Assembly (NCBI GenBank): GCA_030848705.1 | Contig: CM061238.1 | Span: 48,337,133 to 48,401,132 of the forward strand | Length of the DNA: 64,000 nucleotides | Origin: Heracleum sosnowskyi | Lineage: Eukaryota > Streptophyta > Magnoliopsida > Apiales > Apiaceae | Reading direction: 5' to 3' | Part shown: positions 35,442 through 45,299 of the stretch, one piece after another | Layout of the letters: every line of letters starts with the position of its first letter | Numbering within the stretch: the first letter of the stretch is position 1 | Made by a program: the position numbers and the translations under genes | Notes under the pieces: model-generated | The model's input: the letters and a program-made list of their open reading frames with translations, nothing else | Databases searched by the model: none | Told to the model about the DNA's origin: nothing

Positions 35442-35590
35442 AGCATTTATCTCACTAATTATTTAAAAAAGTTCACATATTTTAACATGTCTATTTTTCT
35501 TAACAAATACAATTAATAAAAGTATTAAAATAAAAATAATAATATAACAACTATTAAAAACAATCTGTGCATCACACGGGTTTTGAGCTA

Positions 35591-37262
35591 TCTATATTAT
35601 TATATAATAGCCGAAACATTGAAAGTTTTTGGTTTTTCGGTTTTCGTTCATTTGTCCTAATTAAAAATAATAAATAATATAATTATAGTAACTAATCGAT
35701 TGCTTTTAAATTAAAACACATCATCTTTTCGTAAAAATATATTACCTTTTTGAGCCAAAAGACAATAGTTTTTCTATTTTTTCTAACAAAATCTCTCCTT
35801 TTTTCCAAAAATATCATGGGTAATTAATTTTTCAACTAAAATACGTTATTATTTTTTCTTACTAAAAATCTCTCTTTCCGAAAAATATCGTGGACAAACC
35901 ATTACTTAATGTGTTTAATTATTTAAAATATTTTAACTATTTTAACATGTCTACTTATTTTTTTAACAAATACAATTAATAAAATATTAAACACAATTAA
36001 AAATTCATATAATTCAATCAAAAATCACGTATATTATATAACTGCAAACTCTTTCAGTTATACTTTAATTAGAATTCAAAAACACGACTTTTTTTAAAAA
36101 CGTTTTTATTTATATTTATATTATTAAAACAAAATATATTGATAATTTGAAAAGTTACATGCGTACTAAGCTAATAAATTTTTATAATTTTTTTTTTTTA
36201 GATTTGAAGTATTCAAGTACTCCCTCCGTCTCCATCAATTCTTTACATTGAGGGGACGACACGAAGGTTAAGAAAAAGTGTAAATTAATAGGGAAAAGTA
36301 AGAAAAATGAGTAAAGTGATGAGACCAATCAATATTTAATGTATAAAGTGGGTATAAAGTAGATATAGTGGAGGAAAGTAGTGAATGTGATTGGATTTTA
36401 TATTATATAATATTACTATTTTTGGTATGTAAAGAAATGAGAGAGACGTACCAAAAAAAAGTGTAAAGAAATAAGAGAGACAGAAAAAGTGTAAATTAAT
36501 AGGGAAAAGTAAGAAAAATGAGTAAAGTGACGGGACCAATCAATATTTAATGTATAAAGTGGGTATAAAGTAGATATAGTGGAGGAAAATAGTGAATGTG
36601 ATTGGATTTTATATTATAAAATGTTACTATTTTTGGTATGTAAAGAAATGAGAGAGACGTACCAAAAAAAGTATAAAGAAATAAGAGAGATAGAGGGAGT
36701 AGTATTTTAAATTCTTTTAAAACGGTAGCATTTTCAGAAATACTAAAATCTCTAAACTTTAAAAAAAAAAAAAAATTAATGTTAAAATCGCCTGTACTTT
36801 GGGTTATTGGCTAGTATTATATATAAGGATTTAATGCAACAAAAAAAATAATGATAAAACAAAAAAGATACCGTAATAAAAACACAAATATACAATTGGT
36901 GGAAGTTCAAAATTTGGTCAAAATTTTGAACACCAAATTTTATTATAAAATAGACGTGGGTTCTCATCCCACAGGCCACAACGAAATCGATGCTCTTCAT
37001 TTTCTGTTAAAACATTGAAAACAGCAGGCATGGGTGTATAATATCTGCAAATCCCAAGTAGATCTCAATGTCTCGTTAGCAGAAAATGAAAGATCACGAC
37101 CTTAACCCTTTCAAAAAGGCTCTGTCCGTCGCCATTTAAACTACTCTTACATTCACACACGTGTAAATGATTTTTACGTTGTGCCCTCCTAGTTCATTTT
37201 TAGTGGGTTTTTTTGATAAATTACACATTTAAAAAACGTTTATTAAATAATAAGTTTTCTTA
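35591..37262 (+). mobile_element. Helitron 5' segment (plus strand)
   Basis: Starts TCTATATTATTATATAATAG, then CGAAACATTGAAAGTTTTTGG, the canonical 5' signature, directly at the end of the preceding Helitron. Its own 3' end was not assigned. It is interrupted by a Stowaway MITE and later Helitrons. No coding sequence. Confidence 0.55.
36220..36699. mobile_element. Stowaway-type MITE with an internal 210-bp tandem duplication
   Basis: Ends CTCCCTCCGTCTC and GATAGAGGGAG, with TA flanks at 36218-36219 and 36700-36701. Inside, AAAAAGTGTAAATTAATAGG recurs at about 36273 and 36483, and the whole 210-bp body is duplicated with few changes. Confidence 0.85.
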
Positions 37263-37416
37263 TCTATACTATCTATAGACTATACTACATTATTAAAACT
37301 CAAATATTGAAAGTTTTGGTTTTCAATTTTCGGTCGGTTTCGGTCTTTTATTCTATTTAATAAATAATATAAAAATATAAAAATAGTAACTAGATGATTG
37401 TCTTTTATAATTAAAA
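37263..37416 (+). mobile_element. Helitron 5' end (plus strand), interrupted
   Basis: TCTATACTATCTATAGAC, then ATTATTAAAACTC and ATTGAAAGTTTTGGTTTTC: a canonical 5' end. After about 150 bp it is cut by the minus-strand Helitron at 37417. Confidence 0.6.
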
Positions 37417-39117
37417 CTAGATTACTAAGCCGCGCTTCGCATCGGCATTATAATATATTTGTTAAGAAAAAGAATATTAGAATAAAAATTGTGAAATTGA
37501 TATCTATAAAATTATTTAAATTATCAAATAAAATATATTATATAATTAAAGCACTTTTTTCTAACAAATTCTACTCCTCTTCAAAAAATATCACGGGCAA
37601 TTACCTTTAAATTATAGCATCCCGTCATATTTTTGGAATATTTTCATGTACTTGAAATAACTTTCAGATTTTTGATGATGTACACGGAGCTTTTCTCTAA
37701 AAGATTTTTGAACCGAGAGACCAGAATCTTCGGGATCGTAGCATGGATCAAATTTTCCTGTCATACAACATATCTTAGAAAAGTTAATAACATCATACAA
37801 TTTGACAAACTACTAAGTTATAAGTATATTGATTTATTAACCTTTTCATCGATCAAAATCATGTCAAGACTGATCAGTTCTTCAGTATTTGGATGGATTG
37901 ACACATTCCCACATTTTACACACTCGTACTCTTATCATCCAGGTATAGCTGTTGTCGTTCAAAGCATCCAACATGGTGTAGGCCATAGTTGTATTGATTG
38001 TAAATATGGTTGTAAAAATTTGAAGCTATGTAAAAAAGTTTCGGTGTAGATTTTTTGTTATGAATGACCTTTAATTTATAAGTGTTTGTAAGGTGAATAA
38101 CATGGAAATCCATTATGTTTAAAAGTCAAGAAGTGTTATAAAAGAAAAGTTCTATAAAGTTTGTAAATAATAAAAGAAAGTTCTATCAAGTTTGAAAATA
38201 ATAAAAGAAAGTTTTATCAAGTTTGAAAATAATAAAAGAAAGTTCTATCAAGATTGAAAATAATAAAAGAGAAAATTGCAATTATTAACATAAGAGCCTA
38301 CAAATTCGAAAATAATAAGGAAGTTGTAATTTTCTAAATCAAAGAAAGTTCTATCAAGTCCTACAAATTCGAAAATAAAAAGGTAGTTGTAATTTTCTAA
38401 ATCAAATAAAGTTCTATCAAGTTTGAAAATAATAAAAGAAAGTTCTATCAAGCCTACAAATTCAAAAATAATAAGGAAGTTGTAAATTTTAAATATAAGA
38501 AAGTTCTATCAAGTTTGAAAATAATAAAAGAAAGTTCTATCAAGCCTACAAATTCGAAAATAATAAGGAAGTTGTAATTTTCTAAATCAAAGAAAGTTCT
38601 ATCAAGTCCTACAAATTCAAAAATAATAAGGAAGTTGTAATTTTCTAAATCAAAGAAATGTTCTAAATCAAAGAAAGTTAGATCAAGTCCTACAAATTCG
38701 AAAATAATAAAGACGTTGTAATTTTCTAAATCAAAGAAAGTTCTATCAAGTTTGAAAATAATAAAAGAAAGTTCTATCAAGCCTACAAATTCGAAAACAA
38801 TAAGGAAGTTGTAATTTTCTAAATTAAAGAAAGTTCTATCAAGTCCTACAAATTCGAAAATAATAAGCAAGTTGTAATTTTCTAAATCAAAGAAAGTTCT
38901 ATCAACTTTGAAAATAATAAAAGAAAGTTCTTTCGAGTTTGAAAATAATAAAAGTGTAATTTTCAATTTTCTTCCTACAAAATCGAAAATAATAAAGGAA
39001 TTTGTAATTATTAAAAATAAAAATTGTGAAAAATTGAGAAAATTAGAAAAATAGAACGGAGCGATCTGAGAGCGCCACCTCACCGCCCCCGTCTTCTCCT
39101 TTATACAAGTATATTGA
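37417..39117 (-). mobile_element. Helitron, non-autonomous (1.70 kb), both ends visible
   Basis: On the minus strand the 5' end at 39117 reads TCAATATACTTGTATAAAGG, followed by GGTGAGGTGGCGCTCTCAGA, a common plant Helitron 5' sequence. The 3' end has the hairpin GCCGATGCGAAGCGCGGC, then TTAGTAATCTAG, with CTAG at 37420-37417. No Rep/helicase. About 860 bp is a minisatellite. Confidence 0.8.
38130..38990. repeat. Minisatellite array in the Helitron
   Basis: Alternating units built from AAAGAAAGTTCTATCAAG, TTTGAAAATAATA and CCTACAAATTCGAAAATAAT, with GGAAGTTGTAATTTTCTAAA. The main period is about 63 bp, with 30-40-bp sub-units. The period is a multiple of three, so the minus strand stays open for 209 codons (38454-39083) with a repeating 21-residue motif. 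That frame is a by-product of the repeat. Confidence 0.85.
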
Positions 39118-39211
39118 CTAGTCGACTAAGCCGCGCTTCGCAGCGGCCCTATAATATTTTTGTAAAATTTTAAATATTAACTATTTGAGGAAAAAATATA
39201 AAATCAATCAA

Positions 39212-39250
39212 TCTATACTATCTATAATGACCATGCGGGATATAAGCTAG
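39212..39250 (+). mobile_element. 39-bp Helitron remnant: 5' and 3' ends fused
   Basis: TCTATACTATCTATA (5' signature) is followed within 20 bases by ATGCGGGATATAAGCTAG (3' signature, CTAG at 39247-39250). Everything between has been lost. Confidence 0.55.
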
Positions 39251-39252
39251 TA

Positions 39253-39507
39253 CTCCCTCCGTCCCACTCAAACTGGCTTGTTTAACTTTTCTTGGTCAAA
39301 CGAACCAAACTTTGACTAACTTTTAAAAATTATTAACTTACATTTTCTCAAATCTAAAAAATGTATGTTATAATAATTTATATATACTTTTTTACAATAT
39401 TTTTTTCATTGATTATATTCAATATATTGTATATGTAATTTACATTTCAAAATTAGTCAATTTGACCAAGAAAAGTCAAACAAACAGTTTGAGTGGGACA
39501 GAGAAAG
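39253..39507. mobile_element. Stowaway-type MITE
   Basis: Ends CTCCCTCCGTCCCACTCAAA and TTTGAGTGGGACAGAGAAAG are inverted repeats with TA flanks at 39251-39252 and 39508-39509. The left TA abuts the CTAG of the Helitron remnant. Confidence 0.9.
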
Positions 39508-40025
39508 TATATCTTATAATATATGAAACATTAAAATTTTTGGTACCCGTTTTTTGGTACGGTACTTGCTTTTTGGCATGGTACTTGTCTTATTTAATTA
39601 TTTTTAACAAAATATTTTTATTACTATCTTATAATAGGCGAAACATTAAGTTTTGTTTTTCGGTTTCCGGTCACTATTTTTTCCAACAAAATCCACTCCT
39701 TTTCCAAAAATATCAAGGGCAAATTACCCTTTTCATTTAAAATATGTCACATTTTCTATTTGTCCTTAATAAAATCTCTCATTTTCCAAAAAAATTATAT
39801 TATAAAAGAAATATATAAAAATATATATTATATTTTTACTATAAAAGAAATATTATAATTTAATCCACTCCTTTTCCAAAAATATCACGGGCAATTACCA
39901 TTTTCAATTAAACTATGTTACCTTTTTTATTTGTTCTTACTAAAATCTCTCATTTTCCAAAAATATTTTATTATTAAAAATATTATATTACATTTTTACT
40001 ATAAAAAAAATTATAATATATTAAA

Positions 40026-40058
40026 AGAAGCTCGTGCTTCGCAAAGGTTATAAGCTAG
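40026..40058 (+). mobile_element. Helitron 3' terminus (plus strand), abutting another 5' segment
   Basis: AAGCTCGTGCTTCGCAAAGG, then TTATAAGCTAG (CTAG 40055-40058). The next bases, TATTATTAAAGACGAAACAT, are an internal 5' Helitron signature lacking its first few bases. Candidate 5' partners are near 39510 and 39628 (CGAAACATTAAGTTTTG). Confidence 0.6.
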
Positions 40059-40530
40059 TATTATTAAAGACGAAACATTAAAAGTTTCGGTACCTGTTTT
40101 TTGGTACGGTATGGTACTTGCCTTATTTAACTGTATGTATTTAATTATTTTTATTTAATTAGTTACTCGTAATATTTAGACTTATTTATTATACATATCT
40201 ATATTTATACACACATGGACATATAAATAAAATTTCTAAATGAACTTATTTTTTCTTAACAAAATCCAGTTAATACCATGTACTTGGTTCGAGTAATTGC
40301 CATATTCCTTTTTAAACCTACTTTAATGACCTAATTATTTTAAAAAGTTATAATAATTAAAATAAATTTAACTATTCTAATTAAAAGGCACTTCCAAGAC
40401 ATATTTACAAGGACCAATTTAGGGCCTATTTATTTTAAAACTAATTTTAATGCTTTTAATTATTTAAAAAACTTTACCTATTTTAACATGTCAACTTATT
40501 TTTTATCAAATACAATTTATAAATTTGAAG

Positions 40531-40960
40531 TATTAACTACCACTTCAAACTTCAAATATTTATATTATCACAAAAAATACAAATTTCTTAAATATCTCTG
40601 GACTTTATATGTTGATTTTGTGTCATGTTTTTTGAGCCGACACATACAAATAAAAAATACTAAAAATATGCAATAATAAAATTTAAGTATTAACCACCGC
40701 TTCAAACTTCAACTATTAGTATTATAACAAAAATTACAAATTTCTTAAATATCTCTAGACTTTTATATATCGATTTTGTGTCATACTTTATTCAGCCGAC
40801 GCCCATTGCACTAAATACATATAAATTAAAAATAATAAAATTAAGCAATAATAAAAATGTAATTATTAACCACCGCTTCAAACTTCAATTATTTGTATTA
40901 TCATAAAAATTATGAATTTCTTAAATATTCTTAGACGTATAATAAAACTTTTTTAGTGCG
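40531..40960. repeat. Three tandem copies of a 157-176-bp unit
   Basis: Copies begin TATTAACTACCACTTCAAAC (40531), TATTAACCACCGCTTCAAAC (40688) and TATTAACCACCGCTTCAAAC (about 40863). Each has AATTTCTTAAATAT downstream; the third is partial. Confidence 0.85.
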
Positions 40961-40999
40961 TCTATGCGAATCATTACAATATAAAAGGTTAATCACGAA

Positions 41000-42330
41000 A
41001 ACATAATTGATTTCTATATAATCATTGTCTTTTCTATGAATTTGAATGTATGTAAGGGATTTAAATGTTAGTTTAGTTAATAAAAAAACTTAACATTTGT
41101 TTTATTGAATTCTGAACATGATTGAATTTTATATATTTATTGTTTTTACTATGAATTTGAATGTAAATATAGAAATTCAATTCTCTAAATATGATTAATT
41201 AAAAAAATTCTGAGATAATGGAATTGAATAACTCTAATTAATTCCCAAAATTCCAGAAAGAATAGATCAAAAACTATATAAAAAGATAACATTCAATATA
41301 TTTATGGTTAAATATAGAAATCAACTAAAACAAATTAGAAAATATTGTATCCACACACTTTTCTTGTGCACCCTATTACAATATACATAGGTCTATTTCT
41401 GTTCCAACTTGTGCTAAACCGGCATATATATACCTAACACATCTAACGGTGGAAAAATTCTCTACCTAAGTGTTATTTTCAATAAAAATTTTCCGAAAAT
41501 CCAACCGTACGGAGTAAAAGATGCAATTTTAACCTGCAAAACCTCGTGATATAGATGTTAGAAAGAAGAAAATAAATTAAAATATACAAACAATTATCAT
41601 CAATATGCAATGTTATTAATGCACACAAATTATCATACAATCCTCATATTTTTTTACAAGAGAAGAACTAATTGGTAAGTCAACCTTTTATAAGCAATTT
41701 AAAATATAATATAAAGATTAAATAAAGATTAAATTCTAAATAGTATTATAATATAAAGATTTAATAAAGATTAAATCCTAAATAGAATTGTAATATAACG
41801 TTAATATAAAGATTTAATTCTAAAAAATATTGTTTTTTATATATTTATTGTCTTCCCTATAATTCAAATATAAGTAAGATAATTTAATTTTATTGAATAA
41901 AAATAGAGAAACTCTAGGAAAATATATTAAACTTAAATATGATTTAATTTAGTTGAGAAAAGAAATTAATTTTGTTTAATTAAATTTTAAAAAGGATTGA
42001 CTTTTATATATTTATTTTCTTCCCTAAAAATTTGAATTGAATTAAAATAATGAAACTCAAGAAAAATAGATTAAAACTTAAATAAGATTTAAGTTAATTG
42101 AGAAAAAAAGTAATATTTGTTTAATTAAATTTTAAATAGGATTGAATTTTATATATTTATTGTCTTTCCTGAAAATTCGAGTGTAAATAAGGAATGTCTT
42201 CCCTAAAAATTTGAATGTAAATAAGGAAATTTAATTTTATTGAATTAAAATTGAGGAGCTCTAGAAAATTAGATAAATATGAATCGAGCGATTTTAGAGC
42301 TACCAAAGGTTTTCCTTTATATATATAAAG
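41000..42330. other. AT-rich Helitron interior with degenerate repeats
   Basis: Recurrent TTTATATATTTATTGTCTT and AATTTGAATGTAAATA blocks near 41025, 41130, 41838, 42003, 42148 and 42196. No coding frame. Confidence 0.55.
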
Positions 42331-42338
42331 AAGATTGA

Positions 42339-43137
42339 TATTGATTGATTGATCGAGTATAATTGAGATTTTTTTGAATCTTTAATATTATTAATTCGAA
42401 AAATTGAGAAAATTAGAGAAATAGAACGAAGCGATCTGAGAGTGCCACTTATTAGTAAAGATCTATTATATATTTACTTTGTCTATTAGTAGAGATTTTA
42501 AATGCAAGAATATAATATTTATTTTTCTTCATTAGTAGAGATTTTAAATGCAAGAATATTGAAATTGTATATTTATTTTTCTCCATTAGTAAATATTTAA
42601 AAGGCAATTGAGATTTTTTCTAATCTTTGGTATTAATTAATTAATTTCTTATGCAAGACCGATTTAATTTCTAAATTTCTTATTTACCAAAACGTTGTTG
42701 TATTTTCTATTATATCACATTAAAAAAAAGTTTAGAAGAAAAGAATGTAAAGATGTTAATTTCATTTGAAAAAATTATTATGAGAATATTTAGATAATAA
42801 TAGAGGAAAGTTTAAAATAATGTAAGGTAATACACTTTTTTTTATAATTTAGATATTTTGAAGACAAGAATATTATAATCAAATATTTAGTTTCCTCCAT
42901 TAGAGATATTTAGTTTCATCAATTAGTAAAGATCTATTGTATTTTTACTTTCTCCATTAGTAGAGATTTTAAATGCAAGAATATTATATTTCATTAGTAG
43001 AGATTTTTAGTGCAAGAATATTGAAATTGTATATTTAGTTTCCTTCATTAGTGAATATTTAAAAGGCAATTGAGATACAAGACGATCTAATTTATTAACT
43101 TCTTATTTATCAAAACGTTCCTGTATTTTCTATAATA
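42339..43137. repeat. Array of TTAGTAGAGATTTTAAATGCAA-type repeats
   Basis: Units containing TTAGT(A)GAGATTTTAAATGC, AAGAATATT and GTATATTTA-TTTTCC recur at about 42450, 42485, 42532, 42590, 42910, 42955 and 43030. The same family reappears to the right of the gypsy array (63235-63540). A Helitron-type 5' segment (AGCGATCTGAGAGTGCCAC) lies at about 42430. Confidence 0.75.
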
Positions 43138-43566
43138 CTAGTTTACTAAGCCGCGCTTCGCAACGGCCTTATAACAATTTTTCTAACAATTTGAAAACAT
43201 TTTCCAAAATATATTTTTAAATGAAATAAATAATAATATTTCTAGCATAAGTTTTTTTTTTGAATTTTTCGTGTCTTCTTGATCTTTCACGAAAATTCTA
43301 AATAAATATAGAAAATGAAATTGTTTAATATTTTCATTTTTAACATTATATTGAATATTATTATATTGCTTACCTTTTAATTTTTTTTGAAATTTAAATT
43401 TCAACTAAAATTTTAAATTCATAATATAACATCAATATTTTATTCTAGCATATAATATAATGCTTTTAATGAACCGCCCTCCATTTGAAAATGTTTCCTT
43501 TCAATGAGTCACTATCTCGTTGTTAAGAAATTTAATAGATAACATATTAATATTACTCTACTAAAT
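43138..43566 (-). mobile_element. Helitron 3' end (minus strand), interrupted by the gypsy array
   Basis: CTAG (43141-43138) preceded on the minus strand by TTAGTAAA and the hairpin GCCGTTGCGAAGCGCGGC. Its body runs right to 43566, where the first gypsy LTR starts. Sequence like a Helitron 5' region (GAGACGCCACCTCAC) is found at about 63613-63630, beyond the array. Confidence 0.65.
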
Positions 43567-44070
43567 TGTTATGGATTAAAAAACGTATTTGTATATTAAT
43601 TGCTAGGATTAATGAGCTTTCGAGCTTTAATGGCTGCACTCGTGTTTTCGGACTAAATTGGTCCTCACAAGATGCCTACGTATCTCAATTCGTTATTGAG
43701 AATCAAGCCAAGACGTAGTTCTGATTGTAGGATCAGGGACCTTATATAGGCGTCTAGAGCCTAGTATTTATGGTATGTTTGGGAGACTTAACGGATAAGT
43801 CTTCTTTTTGATATTGGATAAGTATTGTATTTCTTGCTGAAGAATTCGTTTCCTTGTTGATAAAGGTTATGACTCATTGATTGCCTTTAATTGGGATTCC
43901 AGATCCTTCTTTGACTAATTTTCCATAATCAAAGCTCTTTTCATGAGCTGTATATTTTCCCTACTCATTAATTACGAAATTAATGAATAATTAGGGTGTC
44001 GGGCCTTAAATATCGACCTTTTGTTTGACCAGTCAATTATATTTCTATAATTACTTTTCTGACCATATCA
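43567..44070 (-). repeat. Left LTR of gypsy array
   Basis: 504 bp, TGTTATGGAT...GACCATATCA on the plus strand. On the sense strand it starts TGATATGGTC and ends CCATAACA. A TATA box (CTATATAAGG, sense) is at about 43741-43750. Confidence 0.93.
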
Positions 44071-44083
44071 TTTGCCCCCCAAC
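44071..44083 (-). promoter_or_regulatory. Polypurine tract, copy A
   Basis: Sense strand GTTGGGGGGCAAA abuts the 3' LTR start TGATATGG. Copy B has the same at 53662-53674. Confidence 0.85.
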
Positions 44084-44179
44084 TTCTGGGAAAATATCCT
44101 TGGGGTTTTCGTAGAAGTTACAGCGTGTTTTTCCCAAAATTTTCCATTTTTTAGGGCATTTTCAACCTTAAATTAGGTC

Positions 44180-44800
44180 ATTTTCGACCAGGAATTCGAC
44201 CAGGAATTCAGTGTAAAATCGACCAGGATTTCGACCAGGAATTCGAGCTCAAACAAGTGTGAGGTCGAAGCTCTCGACCTGGATTTCTAGGTCTTTTTCG
44301 ACCTCGCCTGTTCGACCTCGACTCAGTATTTTTTCGAACAGGAACAGCTGTGAGGTCGAAGATCCCGACCTGGTTTTACAAGTCATTTTCGACCTCAAGT
44401 GTTCGAACAGGAAGCCAGTGTAACTTCGACCTGGAATTGTTGATTTCAATTCCTAGGCTATTATCGACCTCATTTGACGACCTCGTCTCTAATATATCTT
44501 CGACCTCGATTGGTCGACCAGGAATTACATGTGTTTTCGACCAGGATTCCAGGTCTTTTTCGACTAGAATTTCATGTTTTTTATAGCTTTATTTTGGAGC
44601 GAAGTCGAACAATACGACCTCAATTCCCCATGTATTTTCGACTAGGGTCATACGACCTCGATTTAGGGTCTTTTCGACCTCAAAACCTTTAATTGTTTCG
44701 TTTTATTTGGAAGTGGGGTCGTTTGATACGACCTCGTTTTCTCGTATACTTTCGACCAGGGCCGTGCGATCTCGAATTAGAGTCTTTTCGACCTTGGTTC
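44180..44800. repeat. CGACC motif array upstream of the antisense gene, copy A
   Basis: I count about 21 CGACC words, mostly as TTCGACCAGG, TTCGACCTCG or TACGACCTC, plus about four in inverse orientation (GAGGTCGAA type), at irregular 15-50-bp spacing. They lie between the PPT and the antisense promoter. This density is unique in the window. The function is unknown; a protein-binding array or decayed short tandem repeat are both possible. Confidence 0.8.
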
Positions 44801-45050
44801 TTTGATTTTTTGCCTTGGTTTTATTCCAGGCTTTATTATTTTTGGGCTTTTAAATAGTCCAATTTTAATTTGGGACTTAATTCTTTCCAGCCTTGGGATT
44901 TAATGGGCCTTTTTTGACTTGGGCTTCGATTTTGCCTGAGACTCAATTTATTTGGGCCTTTGCCTTTGTAATCCAAAAATGGATTTATGGGCCTTACTGG
45001 CTATAGACGGTTGCCATCCCTCAACCGGTTGATCTTCCAGTCATTCTCAC

Positions 45051-45057
45051 TATAAGA
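45051..45057 (+). promoter_or_regulatory. TATA-like box of antisense gene, copy A
   Basis: TATAAGA in CTCACTATAAGAGAGTG, followed by a CT-rich stretch (TTTCTCTCTCAC) typical of plant 5' leaders, 249 bases before the ATG. The copy B equivalent starts at 54607. Confidence 0.5.
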
Positions 45058-45299
45058 GAGTGAGATTTCTCATTTCTCTCTCACTTCTCACTTTCCAAAA
45101 TTTCTCTCTAGTTATCTTAGTTTTTTCTCTCTTTTATTCCGTGGAGAGGCGATTTCCGGCGAGCTTTTTACGGTGGTGTTCTTGTTTTTCTGGGATTGAT
45201 CTTCATCCCTTGAAGATTTCTGGGTTTTTTCCTTCCTCATTCGAAGATTTCTGGGTTCCCTTGAAGTTTTTTCTGGAAATTTCCTTTGAAGATTTGAAG

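Larger units (their letters stand above)
31027..35590 (+). mobile_element. Helitron, non-autonomous, holding copia fragments
   Basis: The 5' end TCTATACTATACTATC is followed by the family signature CGAAACATTAAAAGTTTGG. The 3' end near 35560-35590 has CTGTGCATCACACGGG, then TTTTGAGCTA, where the next Helitron's TCTATATTATT begins at once. The interior has no Rep/helicase frame. It holds minus-strand pieces of a SIRE/Maximus-like copia element and a (TG)n tract. Exact 3' end is uncertain by a few bases. Confidence 0.6.
39118..42338 (-). mobile_element. Helitron, minus strand (3.2 kb), with nested remnants
   Basis: 3' end: CTAG at 39121-39118 preceded on the minus strand by the hairpin GCCGCTGCGAAGCGCGGC and TTAGTCGA. 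Candidate 5' end near 42338-42330: TCAATCTTCTTTATATATAT, followed by AAAGG. Nested plus-strand Helitron ends (39212-39250, 40026-40058), a Stowaway MITE and tandem repeats lie inside. Pairing of these two ends is inferred. Confidence 0.5.

Noticed and set aside
38130..38990. CRISPR-like array
   Set aside because: Units are contiguous and degenerate, without unique spacers, in a plant Helitron.
38454..39083. 209-codon minus-strand frame
   Set aside because: Pure product of a minisatellite whose period is a multiple of three. No start context or family.
31027..43137. Search for Helitron Rep/helicase or an autonomous element
   Set aside because: No HUH or helicase motifs seen in any frame, so all Helitrons here look non-autonomous.
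45060..45299. 80-codon N-terminal extension of the antisense gene in copy A
   Set aside because: The extension starts without ATG and is not open in copy B, where a 7-bp insertion, a 1-bp deletion and an 8-bp duplication occur. The conserved ATG at 45300/54870 is preferred.
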